Assembly (NCBI GenBank): GCA_030263805.2
Contig: CP136010.1
Coordinates: 496,001 to 560,000, forward strand
From: Pseudomonas sp. FeN3W
GTDB lineage: Bacteria > Pseudomonadota > Gammaproteobacteria > Pseudomonadales > Pseudomonadaceae
DNA length: 64,000 nt
Reading direction: 5' to 3'
Below are positions 17,102 through 23,160 of this stretch, one piece after another; positions within the stretch are counted from its first letter, which is position 1, and each line of letters begins with the position of its first letter. The position numbers were made by a program, and so were the translations under genes. A model generated the notes under the pieces. It had not been told where the DNA came from and did no database searches. It saw only the letters and a list, made by a program, of their open reading frames with translations.

Positions 17102-18622
17102 TCAGAAAAATCCGAGCGGATTGATGTCGTAGCTGATCAGCAGGTTCTTGGTTTGCTGATAGTGGTCGAGCATCATCTTGTGAGTTTCGCGGCCAACGCC
17201 GGACTTCTTGTAGCCACCGAACGCTGCGTGCGCCGGGTACAGGTGATAGCAGTTGGTCCAGACGCGACCGGCCTTGATGCCACGACCCATGCGGTAAGCG
17301 CGATTGATGTCGCGGGTCCAGACGCCGGCGCCCAGGCCGAACTCGGTGTCGTTGGCGATCGCCAGGGCTTCGGCCTCGTCCTTGAAGGTCGCCACGCCAA
17401 CCACCGGCCCGAAGATCTCTTCCTGGAACACACGCATCTTGTTGTGACCCTTGATCAGGGTCGGCTGCACGTAGTAGCCAGTCGACAAGCTGCCTTCGAG
17501 CTTCTCGGCGGCACCGCCGGTGAGGATCTGTGCGCCTTCCTGCTGGGCGATCTCCATGTAGGAGAGGATCTTGTCGAACTGTTGCTCGGATGCCTGAGCG
17601 CCGACCATGGTGTCGGTATCCAGCGGGTTGCCACGCTTGATCGCCTTGATCTTCTTCATCACCACTTCCATGAAGGGCTCGAAGATCGATTCCTGAATCA
17701 GTGCGCGCGACGGGCAGGTGCAGACCTCGCCCTGGTTGAAGAAGGCCAACACCAGGCCTTCGGCAGCTTTCTCGATGAACGCTGGCTCCGCATTCATGAT
17801 GTCTTCGAAGAAGATGTTCGGGCTCTTGCCACCCAGCTCCACGGTGCTCGGAATGATGTTCTCGGCGGCGCAGCGCATGATGTGCGAGCCGACCGGGGTC
17901 GAGCCGGTGAAGGCGATCTTGGCGATGCGGGTACTGGTGGCCAGCGCTTGGCCTGCTTCCTTGCCGAAGCCCTGAACGATGTTCAGCACGCCCGGTGGCA
18001 GCAGATCGCCTACCACTTCGATGAATACCATGATCGACAGCGGTGTCTGCTCGGCCGGCTTGAGCACGATGCAGTTGCCAGCGGCCAGGGCCGGAGCCAG
18101 TTTCCAGGCCGCCATCAGCAGCGGGAAGTTCCACGGGATGATCTGGCCGACAACACCCAGCGGCTCATGGAAGTGGTAGGCCGCGGTGTGCTCGTTGATC
18201 TCGGCGGCGCTGCCTTCCTGGGCGCGGATGCAGCCGGCGAAGTAGCGGAAGTGATCTGCAGCCAGCGGTACGTCGGCGTTCAGGGTCTCACGAACGGCCT
18301 TGCCGTTGTCCCAGGTTTCGGCGATTGCGAGCTTTTCCAGGTTGGCTTCGATGCGATCGGCGATCTTCAGCAGAATCAGTGCGCGGTCCTGCACCGAGGT
18401 CTTGCCCCAGGCATCGGCAGCAGCGTGCGCGGCGTCCAACGCTCTTTCAATGTCTTCGGCACCCGACCGCGGGAATTCGGCAATGACTTCACCATTCACC
18501 GGCGAGGTGTTGACGAAGTACTCGCCTTTGACCGGCGGGACGAATTCGCCGCCGATGTAGTTGCCGTAGCGCGGCTTGAAGGATACGACGGCGCCTGGGG
18601 TACCGGGCTGGGCGTAGATCAT
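17102..18622 (-). CDS. exaC: ExaC-type NAD-dependent aldehyde dehydrogenase
   Basis: A 506-residue class of aldehyde dehydrogenase that oxidises acetaldehyde and similar aldehydes to acids. Motifs: PWNFPLLMAAWKLAPALAAGN, FTGSTPVGSHIM (nucleotide binding), VELGGKSPNIFF (general base Glu) and FFNQGEVCTCPSR (catalytic Cys). The C-terminal YKKSGVGRETHKMMLDHYQQTKNLLISYD is typical of the ExaC/AcoD group. A good ribosome binding site (AAGAGAGG) precedes the ATG. In Pseudomonas this enzyme completes PQQ-dependent ethanol oxidation. Here it sits between the canonical pqq operon and the second pqq-like operon, and it is divergently transcribed from the latter over a shared 410-bp control region. Confidence 0.93.
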   Translation of the reverse strand: MIYAQPGTPGAVVSFKPRYGNYIGGEFVPPVKGEYFVNTSPVNGEVIAEFPRSGAEDIERALDAAHAAADAWGKTSVQDRALILLKIADRIEANLEKLAIAETWDNGKAVRETLNADVPLAADHFRYFAGCIRAQEGSAAEINEHTAAYHFHEPLGVVGQIIPWNFPLLMAAWKLAPALAAGNCIVLKPAEQTPLSIMVFIEVVGDLLPPGVLNIVQGFGKEAGQALATSTRIAKIAFTGSTPVGSHIMRCAAENIIPSTVELGGKSPNIFFEDIMNAEPAFIEKAAEGLVLAFFNQGEVCTCPSRALIQESIFEPFMEVVMKKIKAIKRGNPLDTDTMVGAQASEQQFDKILSYMEIAQQEGAQILTGGAAEKLEGSLSTGYYVQPTLIKGHNKMRVFQEEIFGPVVGVATFKDEAEALAIANDTEFGLGAGVWTRDINRAYRMGRGIKAGRVWTNCYHLYPAHAAFGGYKKSGVGRETHKMMLDHYQQTKNLLISYDINPLGFF

Positions 18623-19032
18623 GATGGGCCTCTCTTCTTCTGCTTGTCGGAGCCTGTGCCGGAAAGTGCACAGGACATGGACCGATCTTAGGCAGTGGGG
18701 TCTTCGCTCCGGTATGCACCCATGGCAGCGGAGGGCTCCTCATTTGGTAGTAGATGGCAAGGCGCAGAGGCAGAGCTGATGGCGCTTTGCGATTGATTCG
18801 ATCAGCCCGAAACGGAGAAAAAAGCCGAGCAGGATAGGCCCTGAACCGCACGCTAAAAATGACGCTGAACAAGAGCGTCGACCCCGAGCGCAAATTCTCC
18901 TGCAACGCAAGAAAAGTGCGACCAAAAGGCGGCAAAACCAACCCCAAAGTCTTATTAGCCACCCCGGAAAAGCGCCTTAGCTTCGGGGTGCGACATCGCT
19001 TTTCCTGACAACAACCAATGAGGAGATACGCC
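18623..19032. promoter_or_regulatory. Divergent control region between exaC and the pqqA-like gene
   Basis: No convincing gene is seen in these 410 bp. Because exaC is read leftwards and the second pqq-like operon rightwards, both promoters must be here. A 7-bp inverted repeat (CACCCCG / CGGGGTG) with a 17-nt loop lies at 18960-18990, about 43 bp before the small precursor gene. I could not identify a clear sigma-54 or sigma-70 hexamer pair for either direction. Confidence 0.55.
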
Positions 19033-19107
19033 ATGCAGTGGATCGATCCGGACTTCTGCGACCTGCGTCTGGGCTTCGAAGTCACCGCGTACGTCTACGT
19101 ACGCTGA
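19033..19107 (+). CDS. PqqA-like precursor peptide (paralogue)
   Basis: A 24-residue peptide beginning MQWIDPDFCDLRL and ending GFEVTAYVYVR. It keeps the W-x-x-P, D-L-R and G-F-E-V-T-x-Y features of PqqA, with Glu16 and Tyr20 at the same Glu-x3-Tyr spacing that PqqE cross-links. It differs in the acidic N-terminal half (DPDFCD), a Cys at position 9, and a YVYVR tail in place of YFANR, giving a second Tyr at 22. The ribosome binding site is strong (AATGAGGAGATACGCC before ATG). It is followed by pqqD- and pqqE-like genes on the same strand, so it is very probably a true substrate for them. The canonical PqqA is encoded separately at 15495-15566. Confidence 0.9.
   Translation: MQWIDPDFCDLRLGFEVTAYVYVR
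19087..19104 (+). repeat. Palindrome at the 3' end of the pqqA-like gene
   Basis: The last codons contain an 8-bp inverted repeat, GCGTACGT / ACGTACGC, with a 2-nt centre. It encodes the A-Y-V-Y-V-R tail of the precursor peptide. It may form an mRNA stem or just reflect repeated Tyr-Val codons. Confidence 0.6.
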
Positions 19108-19113
19108 GCCCCT

Positions 19114-19147
19114 GACCGGCGTGATCGCACATCGCTTCACGCCGGTC
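19114..19147 (+). promoter_or_regulatory. Hairpin between the pqqA-like and pqqD-like genes
   Basis: A perfect 11-bp inverted repeat (GACCGGCGTGA / TCACGCCGGTC) with a 12-nt loop lies 6 bp after the precursor stop and 16 bp before the pqqD-like ATG. It has no T run. It occupies the same position as the hairpin after the canonical pqqA in this window, suggesting that the precursor is also made in excess over its enzymes. The function is inferred. Confidence 0.65.
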
Positions 19148-19163
19148 GAGCGAGGATATGAAC

Positions 19164-19457
19164 ATGACGACAACAATCATTTCAATAGCCTGTTGCTACG
19201 AGATTCGCCCGCCCTTCCTATTTCGCTGGGAAGACTCGCAGCAAGCCCACGTGCTCCTCTACCCCGAGGGCATCGTCAAGCTGAACACCACCGGCGGCAA
19301 GATTCTTCAGCGCTGCGACGGCAAGACCAGCGTCGCCGAACTGATCGACCAGCTCGCGCTTAGCTACAACGCATCCAACGTCGACGCGATTCGCAACGGC
19401 GTCCTGAACTTCCTGGAGGTATCTCATGGCAAGGGCTGGATCCGAGCTAAGGCTTGA
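19164..19457 (+). CDS. PqqD-like peptide-binding protein (paralogue)
   Basis: A 97-residue PqqD/RRE-fold protein: RPPFLFRWEDSQQAHVLLYPEGIVKLNTTGGKIL aligns by eye with the canonical PqqD (FRFQWEPAQSCHVLLYPEGMIKLNESAAAVL), then a winged-helix tail. Role inferred: bind the PqqA-like leader and hand it to the adjacent radical-SAM enzyme. GAGGA lies 7 nt before the ATG at 19164; another ATG at 19158 is too close to it. Overlaps the pqqE-like gene by 32 bp, just as canonical pqqD overlaps pqqE. Confidence 0.9.
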   Translation: MTTTIISIACCYEIRPPFLFRWEDSQQAHVLLYPEGIVKLNTTGGKILQRCDGKTSVAELIDQLALSYNASNVDAIRNGVLNFLEVSHGKGWIRAKA

Positions 19458-20571
19458 TGGCAGTGGCAACCCGGTCTGGTTGCTGCTGGAACTGACCTAT
19501 CAGTGCCCGTTGCAGTGCGTGTTCTGCAGTAATCCACGCAACTTCGCCGGTTACCGCCAGGATGAACTGAGCACTGCCGAGTGGATCGACGTGATGGCCC
19601 AGGCCCGTGCCATGGGTGCGATGCAGATCGGCTTCTCCGGCGGCGAGCCGACGCTACGCAAGGACCTCGAAACGTTGGTCGCCGAAGCTGACCGCATGGG
19701 CTACTACACCAACCTGATCACGTCCGGCATAGGACTGACCGAGGCGCGCCTACGCGCCCTGAAGGATGCCGGGTTACGCCACATCCAGCTCGGTTTTCAA
19801 TCCACCGACCGCGATGTGGCCCGTCAGCTGGCTGGCGTCGATGTCTTGGAGCGCAAGCTCGGCATGGCGCGGCTGATCAAGTCAATGGGCTTCCCCATGG
19901 TGCTCAACGTACCGATCACCCGGCAGAATATCGCTCAGGTACCGGACATCATCGAGTTCGCTGTCGAGCTGGGGGTCGAGTACCTCGAACTGGCGAACGT
20001 GCAGTACTACAACTGGGCGTTGCTCAACCGCGATGCGCTGATGCCGACCCATGCCGAGCTGCGCAAAGCCGAAGACGAGGTGCACAAGGCACGCGAGCGT
20101 TTCGGTGATCGCCTGACCATCTTCTTCGTCATCCCCGACTATTACGAAGGTCGCCCCAAGGCCTGCATGAACGGCTGGGGCGCCATTCACGTCACCATCG
20201 CGCCGAATGGCAACGTGCTGCCCTGCTCCCAGGCCAGCAACTTCAAGAACCTGACCTTCCCCAACGTGCGTCAGCAACGACTGGAGCAGATCTGGCACGA
20301 CTCGCCGGTATTCAACCTCTACCGCGGCGACGCCTGGATGCCCAAACCCTGTCGCAGCTGTGACGAGAAGGATAAGGACTTTGGCGGTTGCCGCTGCCAG
20401 GCATTGCTGCTGACCGGCAACGGCGCCAACACCGATCCGGCCTGCAATAAATCCCCGCATCATCAGCTGATTCGCCAGGCCGTTGAACTGGCGCAGGATG
20501 CCACGCGGCCGCAAGGTACTCTGATCGCCCGACAGGCCAGCCAGGGGGTGGAACTTGAAACTGCCCCATGA
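19426..20571 (+). CDS. PqqE-like radical-SAM/SPASM enzyme (paralogue)
   Basis: A 381-residue radical-SAM enzyme close to PqqE. The CxxxCxxC motif is at residues 27-34 (YQCPLQCVFC), followed by IGFSGGEPTLR. The SPASM region keeps every cysteine of the canonical copy (KACMNGWG, LPCSQA, CRSCDEKDKDFGGCRCQ, DPACNK). It is therefore expected to be active and to form a Glu-Tyr C-C bond on the neighbouring 24-residue precursor. The GGAGG site 6 nt before the ATG is placed exactly as for canonical pqqE. The two PqqE proteins of this window differ throughout, so this is an old paralogue or an acquired gene, not a recent duplicate. No pqqB or pqqC follows. Confidence 0.92.
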   Translation: MARAGSELRLDGSGNPVWLLLELTYQCPLQCVFCSNPRNFAGYRQDELSTAEWIDVMAQARAMGAMQIGFSGGEPTLRKDLETLVAEADRMGYYTNLITSGIGLTEARLRALKDAGLRHIQLGFQSTDRDVARQLAGVDVLERKLGMARLIKSMGFPMVLNVPITRQNIAQVPDIIEFAVELGVEYLELANVQYYNWALLNRDALMPTHAELRKAEDEVHKARERFGDRLTIFFVIPDYYEGRPKACMNGWGAIHVTIAPNGNVLPCSQASNFKNLTFPNVRQQRLEQIWHDSPVFNLYRGDAWMPKPCRSCDEKDKDFGGCRCQALLLTGNGANTDPACNKSPHHQLIRQAVELAQDATRPQGTLIARQASQGVELETAP

Positions 20572-20653
20572 CTCCTTCGGCGGTACCGTCAGCGCTGGTC
20601 TCGCACTGACGCTCGGCTGCTACCTGCTGCTGCGTTACTGGCTGGCGAACTGA
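20555..20653 (+). CDS. Predicted 32-residue single-pass membrane peptide
   Basis: A short frame starting with TTG at 20555 has AGGGGGTGG 5 nt upstream and encodes a peptide with KLPHDSFGG, then a hydrophobic stretch TVSAGLALTLGCYLLLRYWL, ending AN. It overlaps the end of the pqqE-like gene by 17 bp and ends 2 bp before the next ATG, which leaves no unused space in the operon and supports it being translated. I recognise no family. It might assist the membrane protein encoded next to it. Confidence 0.5.
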   Translation: MKLPHDSFGGTVSAGLALTLGCYLLLRYWLAN

Positions 20654-20655
20654 GC

Positions 20656-21159
20656 ATGCAGCTGCCGATTCTCGATCTGCTGGCCCGCTACGCGCACCTG
20701 CTGTTCGCGCTGGTCTGGGTCGGGCACAACTATGCCAACTTCATCCAGAACCCACGCTTCGTGCCACTGCAAAACGGCATCGACACCGCCATGCTGAACC
20801 GCGATCTGGAAGCGCGGATGAAACGTGAACACGGCATCTTCCGCTACGCCTCAGTGGTGGTCTGGGCATCCGGCATGTCCATGCTCTGGCAGCGCGACTG
20901 GCTGGTCGATGCGCTGCTGCTGCAGGGCCATCTGGCGGTGATCGGTCTTGGTGCCTGGATTGGTACGGCGATGCTGCTCAACCTCTGGCTGGTGCTCTGG
21001 CCGCACCAGAAGAAGCTGCTCGGCTTCGTCCCGGCGACCTTGGAAGAGCGTGTGCGCTGCTCGCGGATCACTTTTCTTTCATCGCGCAGCAACACCATCC
21101 TGTCCTTTCCCCTGCTGTTCCTAATGGCGAGTGGTGGTCATGGCCTGCATCTGTTCTGA
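20656..21159 (+). CDS. Urate-oxidase-N-like (PuuD/COG3748-type) membrane protein
   Basis: A 167-residue inner-membrane protein with four hydrophobic segments (about residues 8-26, 65-80, 87-113 and 146-160). The pattern ARYAHLLFALVWVGHNYANF at the start, LWPHQKKLLG in the middle and SSRSNTILSFPLLFLMASGGHG near the end resembles the N-terminal membrane domain of PuuD-type urate hydroxylases and related COG3748 proteins. The cytochrome c domain that many of them carry is missing. Conserved His residues near the first and third helices could bind haem or a metal. In this operon it may oxidise the peptide-derived product or pass electrons to the quinone pool. Both ideas are inference. Confidence 0.7.
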   Translation: MQLPILDLLARYAHLLFALVWVGHNYANFIQNPRFVPLQNGIDTAMLNRDLEARMKREHGIFRYASVVVWASGMSMLWQRDWLVDALLLQGHLAVIGLGAWIGTAMLLNLWLVLWPHQKKLLGFVPATLEERVRCSRITFLSSRSNTILSFPLLFLMASGGHGLHLF

Positions 21160-22240
21160 GCGGTCCGGGCACTACAACTTCGCTGCCGGCCCGGCGATGC
21201 TGCCTAGCGAAGTACTGGCGCAGATTCGCGAGGAAATGCTGGACTGGCGTGGCAGCGGCTTTTCCATATTGGAACAGCCCTTCACCGGCGCGGCCTTCAG
21301 GCAACTGATGGCCGAAACCGAAGCCGACCTGCGCGCCCTGCTGGCGATTCCGAGCAACTATCGCGTGCTTTTCATGCAAGGTGGCGCCTCGGCACAATTC
21401 GGCCTGCTGCCGCTCAATCTGCTGCGCCCGGGACAAGGCGCGGACTACTTGGAAAGCGGCCACTGGGCACGCAAGGCAATTGCCGAGGGGCGCCGTCACG
21501 CACCAGTGAACATCATCGCCAGCGCGGCGGATCAGAACTTCACCGCCCTGTCCTCACCGGAGCACTGGCAGCTCGATCCACTCGCTGGCTACTGCCATAT
21601 CACCAGCAACGAAACCGCCAATGGCCTGCAACTGCAGGCGTTTCCCGTGCTTCCGGTGCCACTGGTCGTGGACATGACATCGGATTTCCTCACCCGCCCC
21701 GTTCCAGTCGAACGCTTCGGAGTGATCTATGCCAGCACGCAGAAGAACCTTGGCGCAGCAGGGCTGTGCGTCGTCATCGTGCGCGACGATCTTCTGCAGG
21801 CGCCGCCAGCTGGCCTCCCTGCCGCGTTCAGCTACGTGGTTCAGGCCGAGCAGCAGAGCCGTTTAAACACACCACCAACCTTCGCCCTGTATGTCGCTGC
21901 CTTGATGCTGCGCTGGATCAAGCAACGAGGCGGCACTGAAGCGATGGCACTGGCTGCTCGGCAACGGAGCACGCAGCTGTACCGCTACATCGACGGCAGC
22001 GATTTCTACCACTGCCCGCAGAAGATCCAGGATCGCTCGTCGATCAATGTCTGCTTTCGGCTTACCGACGCAGGAGTGACCGACATCTTTCTTGCCCAGG
22101 CCGAGCAACGCGGTCTGACTCATTTGCGTGGGCATGCTGCTATTGGCGGCGTGCGGGCCAGCCTATACAACGCGATGCCACTGTCGGGTGTGCAACAGCT
22201 GGTGGATTTCATGGCGGACTTCGAGCGACACCATGGATAA
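21140..22240 (+). CDS. SerC-like PLP aminotransferase with altered substrate site
   Basis: A 366-residue class V aminotransferase close to phosphoserine aminotransferase: NFAAGPAMLPSEVL start, PSNYRVLFMQGGASAQF, VIYASTQKNLGAAG with the PLP lysine (about Lys202), RLNTPPTFALY, and GGVRASLYNAMP with the carboxylate-binding Arg. However, residues that hold the phosphate in SerC are changed: the S-H-R-G motif is P-F-T-G (about 47-50), GGGRGQF is GGASAQF, and GHR is GHA (about 331-333). It should therefore act on a substrate without a phosphate group. The ATG at 21140 overlaps the preceding gene by 20 bp. Primary serine synthesis is unlikely to depend on it. Confidence 0.85.
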   Translation: MACICSERSGHYNFAAGPAMLPSEVLAQIREEMLDWRGSGFSILEQPFTGAAFRQLMAETEADLRALLAIPSNYRVLFMQGGASAQFGLLPLNLLRPGQGADYLESGHWARKAIAEGRRHAPVNIIASAADQNFTALSSPEHWQLDPLAGYCHITSNETANGLQLQAFPVLPVPLVVDMTSDFLTRPVPVERFGVIYASTQKNLGAAGLCVVIVRDDLLQAPPAGLPAAFSYVVQAEQQSRLNTPPTFALYVAALMLRWIKQRGGTEAMALAARQRSTQLYRYIDGSDFYHCPQKIQDRSSINVCFRLTDAGVTDIFLAQAEQRGLTHLRGHAAIGGVRASLYNAMPLSGVQQLVDFMADFERHHG

Positions 22241-23063
22241 ACCGATGGATTGGCAAACGCTGCGCAATCGTATCGCCCTCAAGCTCACCAGCGTCGCGTG
22301 CCACCTGAGCGCGGTGCCGCGCCGCCCAGTCACGGTAATGGGGCTGGAATTTCCCTCACCCGTGGGCATTGCGGCCGGCTTCGATCGCAACGGTGCGCTC
22401 GGACGGCGTGTCGCCCCGCTGGGGTTCGGCTTCAACGAGATCGGCAGCCTGACAGCGGCTGCGCTCGTCCGGCTGAAGCCAATCTCGCCAGGCGAGGCGC
22501 GCCTGGGTGTGAATCTGACCCTGGATGCCAAATGCTCCATCGCCGAGACCTGCGCGTTGCTGCGCGGTGCCTGGCAGCATGCTGACTATCTCGCGCTGAA
22601 CCTGATCGGCCCGGCCAGCGCCCCGCTGCTTCATCAGGGCGAGCAGCTGCACAACCTGCTGAGCGCGCTTCGTGAAGAGCTGCATCATCTGAATCAGAAA
22701 GGCGAACGTCGAGTACCGCTGATAGCCAAGCTGCGCTGCCTGCCTGAGCAGATTCCTTTCTCGCTCGCCGAGCTGCTATTGAGGCTTGAATTCGACGGGC
22801 TACTCGCTGCCCACGATCCTGGGCCACCGGCGACGCGCGAACGTTATCTGGCCTGGCAAGACCCGCGACGACAGGCTCAAGCCTGCGAACAGATCGAGCA
22901 TTTGCGTCGGTTCTGCGGAAAGGACATCGCTTTGCTTTCGGTTGGCGGCATCCAGACCGCCAGCCACCTGCAGGCGCGAGTGCGTGCAGGCGCGGAACTG
23001 GTGCAGGTTCACGCCGCACTGCTCCGGCAAGGGCCTTGGCTGGGGTACAAGCTGCTCCGCTGA
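22233..23063 (+). CDS. Shortened dihydroorotate-dehydrogenase-like flavoprotein
   Basis: A 276-residue FMN TIM barrel related to class 2 PyrD (usually about 335-340 residues). FMN-binding parts are kept: VMGLEFPSPVGIAAGFDRNG (about 35-54), LIAKLRC (Lys), LLSVGGI and AELVQVHAALLRQGP (phosphate). The substrate side is not: NISSPNTPG with the catalytic Ser is NLIGPASAP here (about 123-131), the NRMGFNN loop is missing, and the TNTT segment is AHDPG. So FMN is probably bound but orotate chemistry is not expected. It overlaps the aminotransferase by 8 bp and ends the operon; a longer frame upstream lies wholly inside the previous gene. Confidence 0.82.
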   Translation: MDKPMDWQTLRNRIALKLTSVACHLSAVPRRPVTVMGLEFPSPVGIAAGFDRNGALGRRVAPLGFGFNEIGSLTAAALVRLKPISPGEARLGVNLTLDAKCSIAETCALLRGAWQHADYLALNLIGPASAPLLHQGEQLHNLLSALREELHHLNQKGERRVPLIAKLRCLPEQIPFSLAELLLRLEFDGLLAAHDPGPPATRERYLAWQDPRRQAQACEQIEHLRRFCGKDIALLSVGGIQTASHLQARVRAGAELVQVHAALLRQGPWLGYKLLR

Positions 23064-23088
23064 CCCTCATCCGCAGGTCTAAACGACA

Positions 23089-23113
23089 AACGCCCCGAAC
23101 CAGTCGGGGCGTT
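23089..23113. terminator. Bidirectional terminator between the pqq-like operon and ppiD
   Basis: A perfect 10-bp stem (AACGCCCCGA / TCGGGGCGTT) with a 5-nt loop sits between two convergent genes, 25 bp after the flavoprotein stop and about 50 bp after ppiD. A weak T-rich tail (GTCTGTT) follows on the plus strand. Confidence 0.8.
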
Positions 23114-23160
23114 GTCTGTTCGATAGGCGAAACCGAGTGGTTTCGTCTATCAGCGGGCGG

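Noticed and set aside
17051..18691. A 546-codon plus-strand frame opposite the exaC-type gene
   Set aside because: Opposite a well-recognised aldehyde dehydrogenase, without any recognisable domain or ribosome binding site.
18771..18810. TTGATTCGATCAG in the exaC/pqqA-like gap as an Anr box
   Set aside because: The half-sites are separated by 3 bp, not 4, so it does not fit the consensus.
18960..18990. A hairpin before the pqqA-like gene as a terminator or riboswitch
   Set aside because: The stem is only 7 bp with a 17-nt loop and no T run; kept only as a note in the control-region entry.
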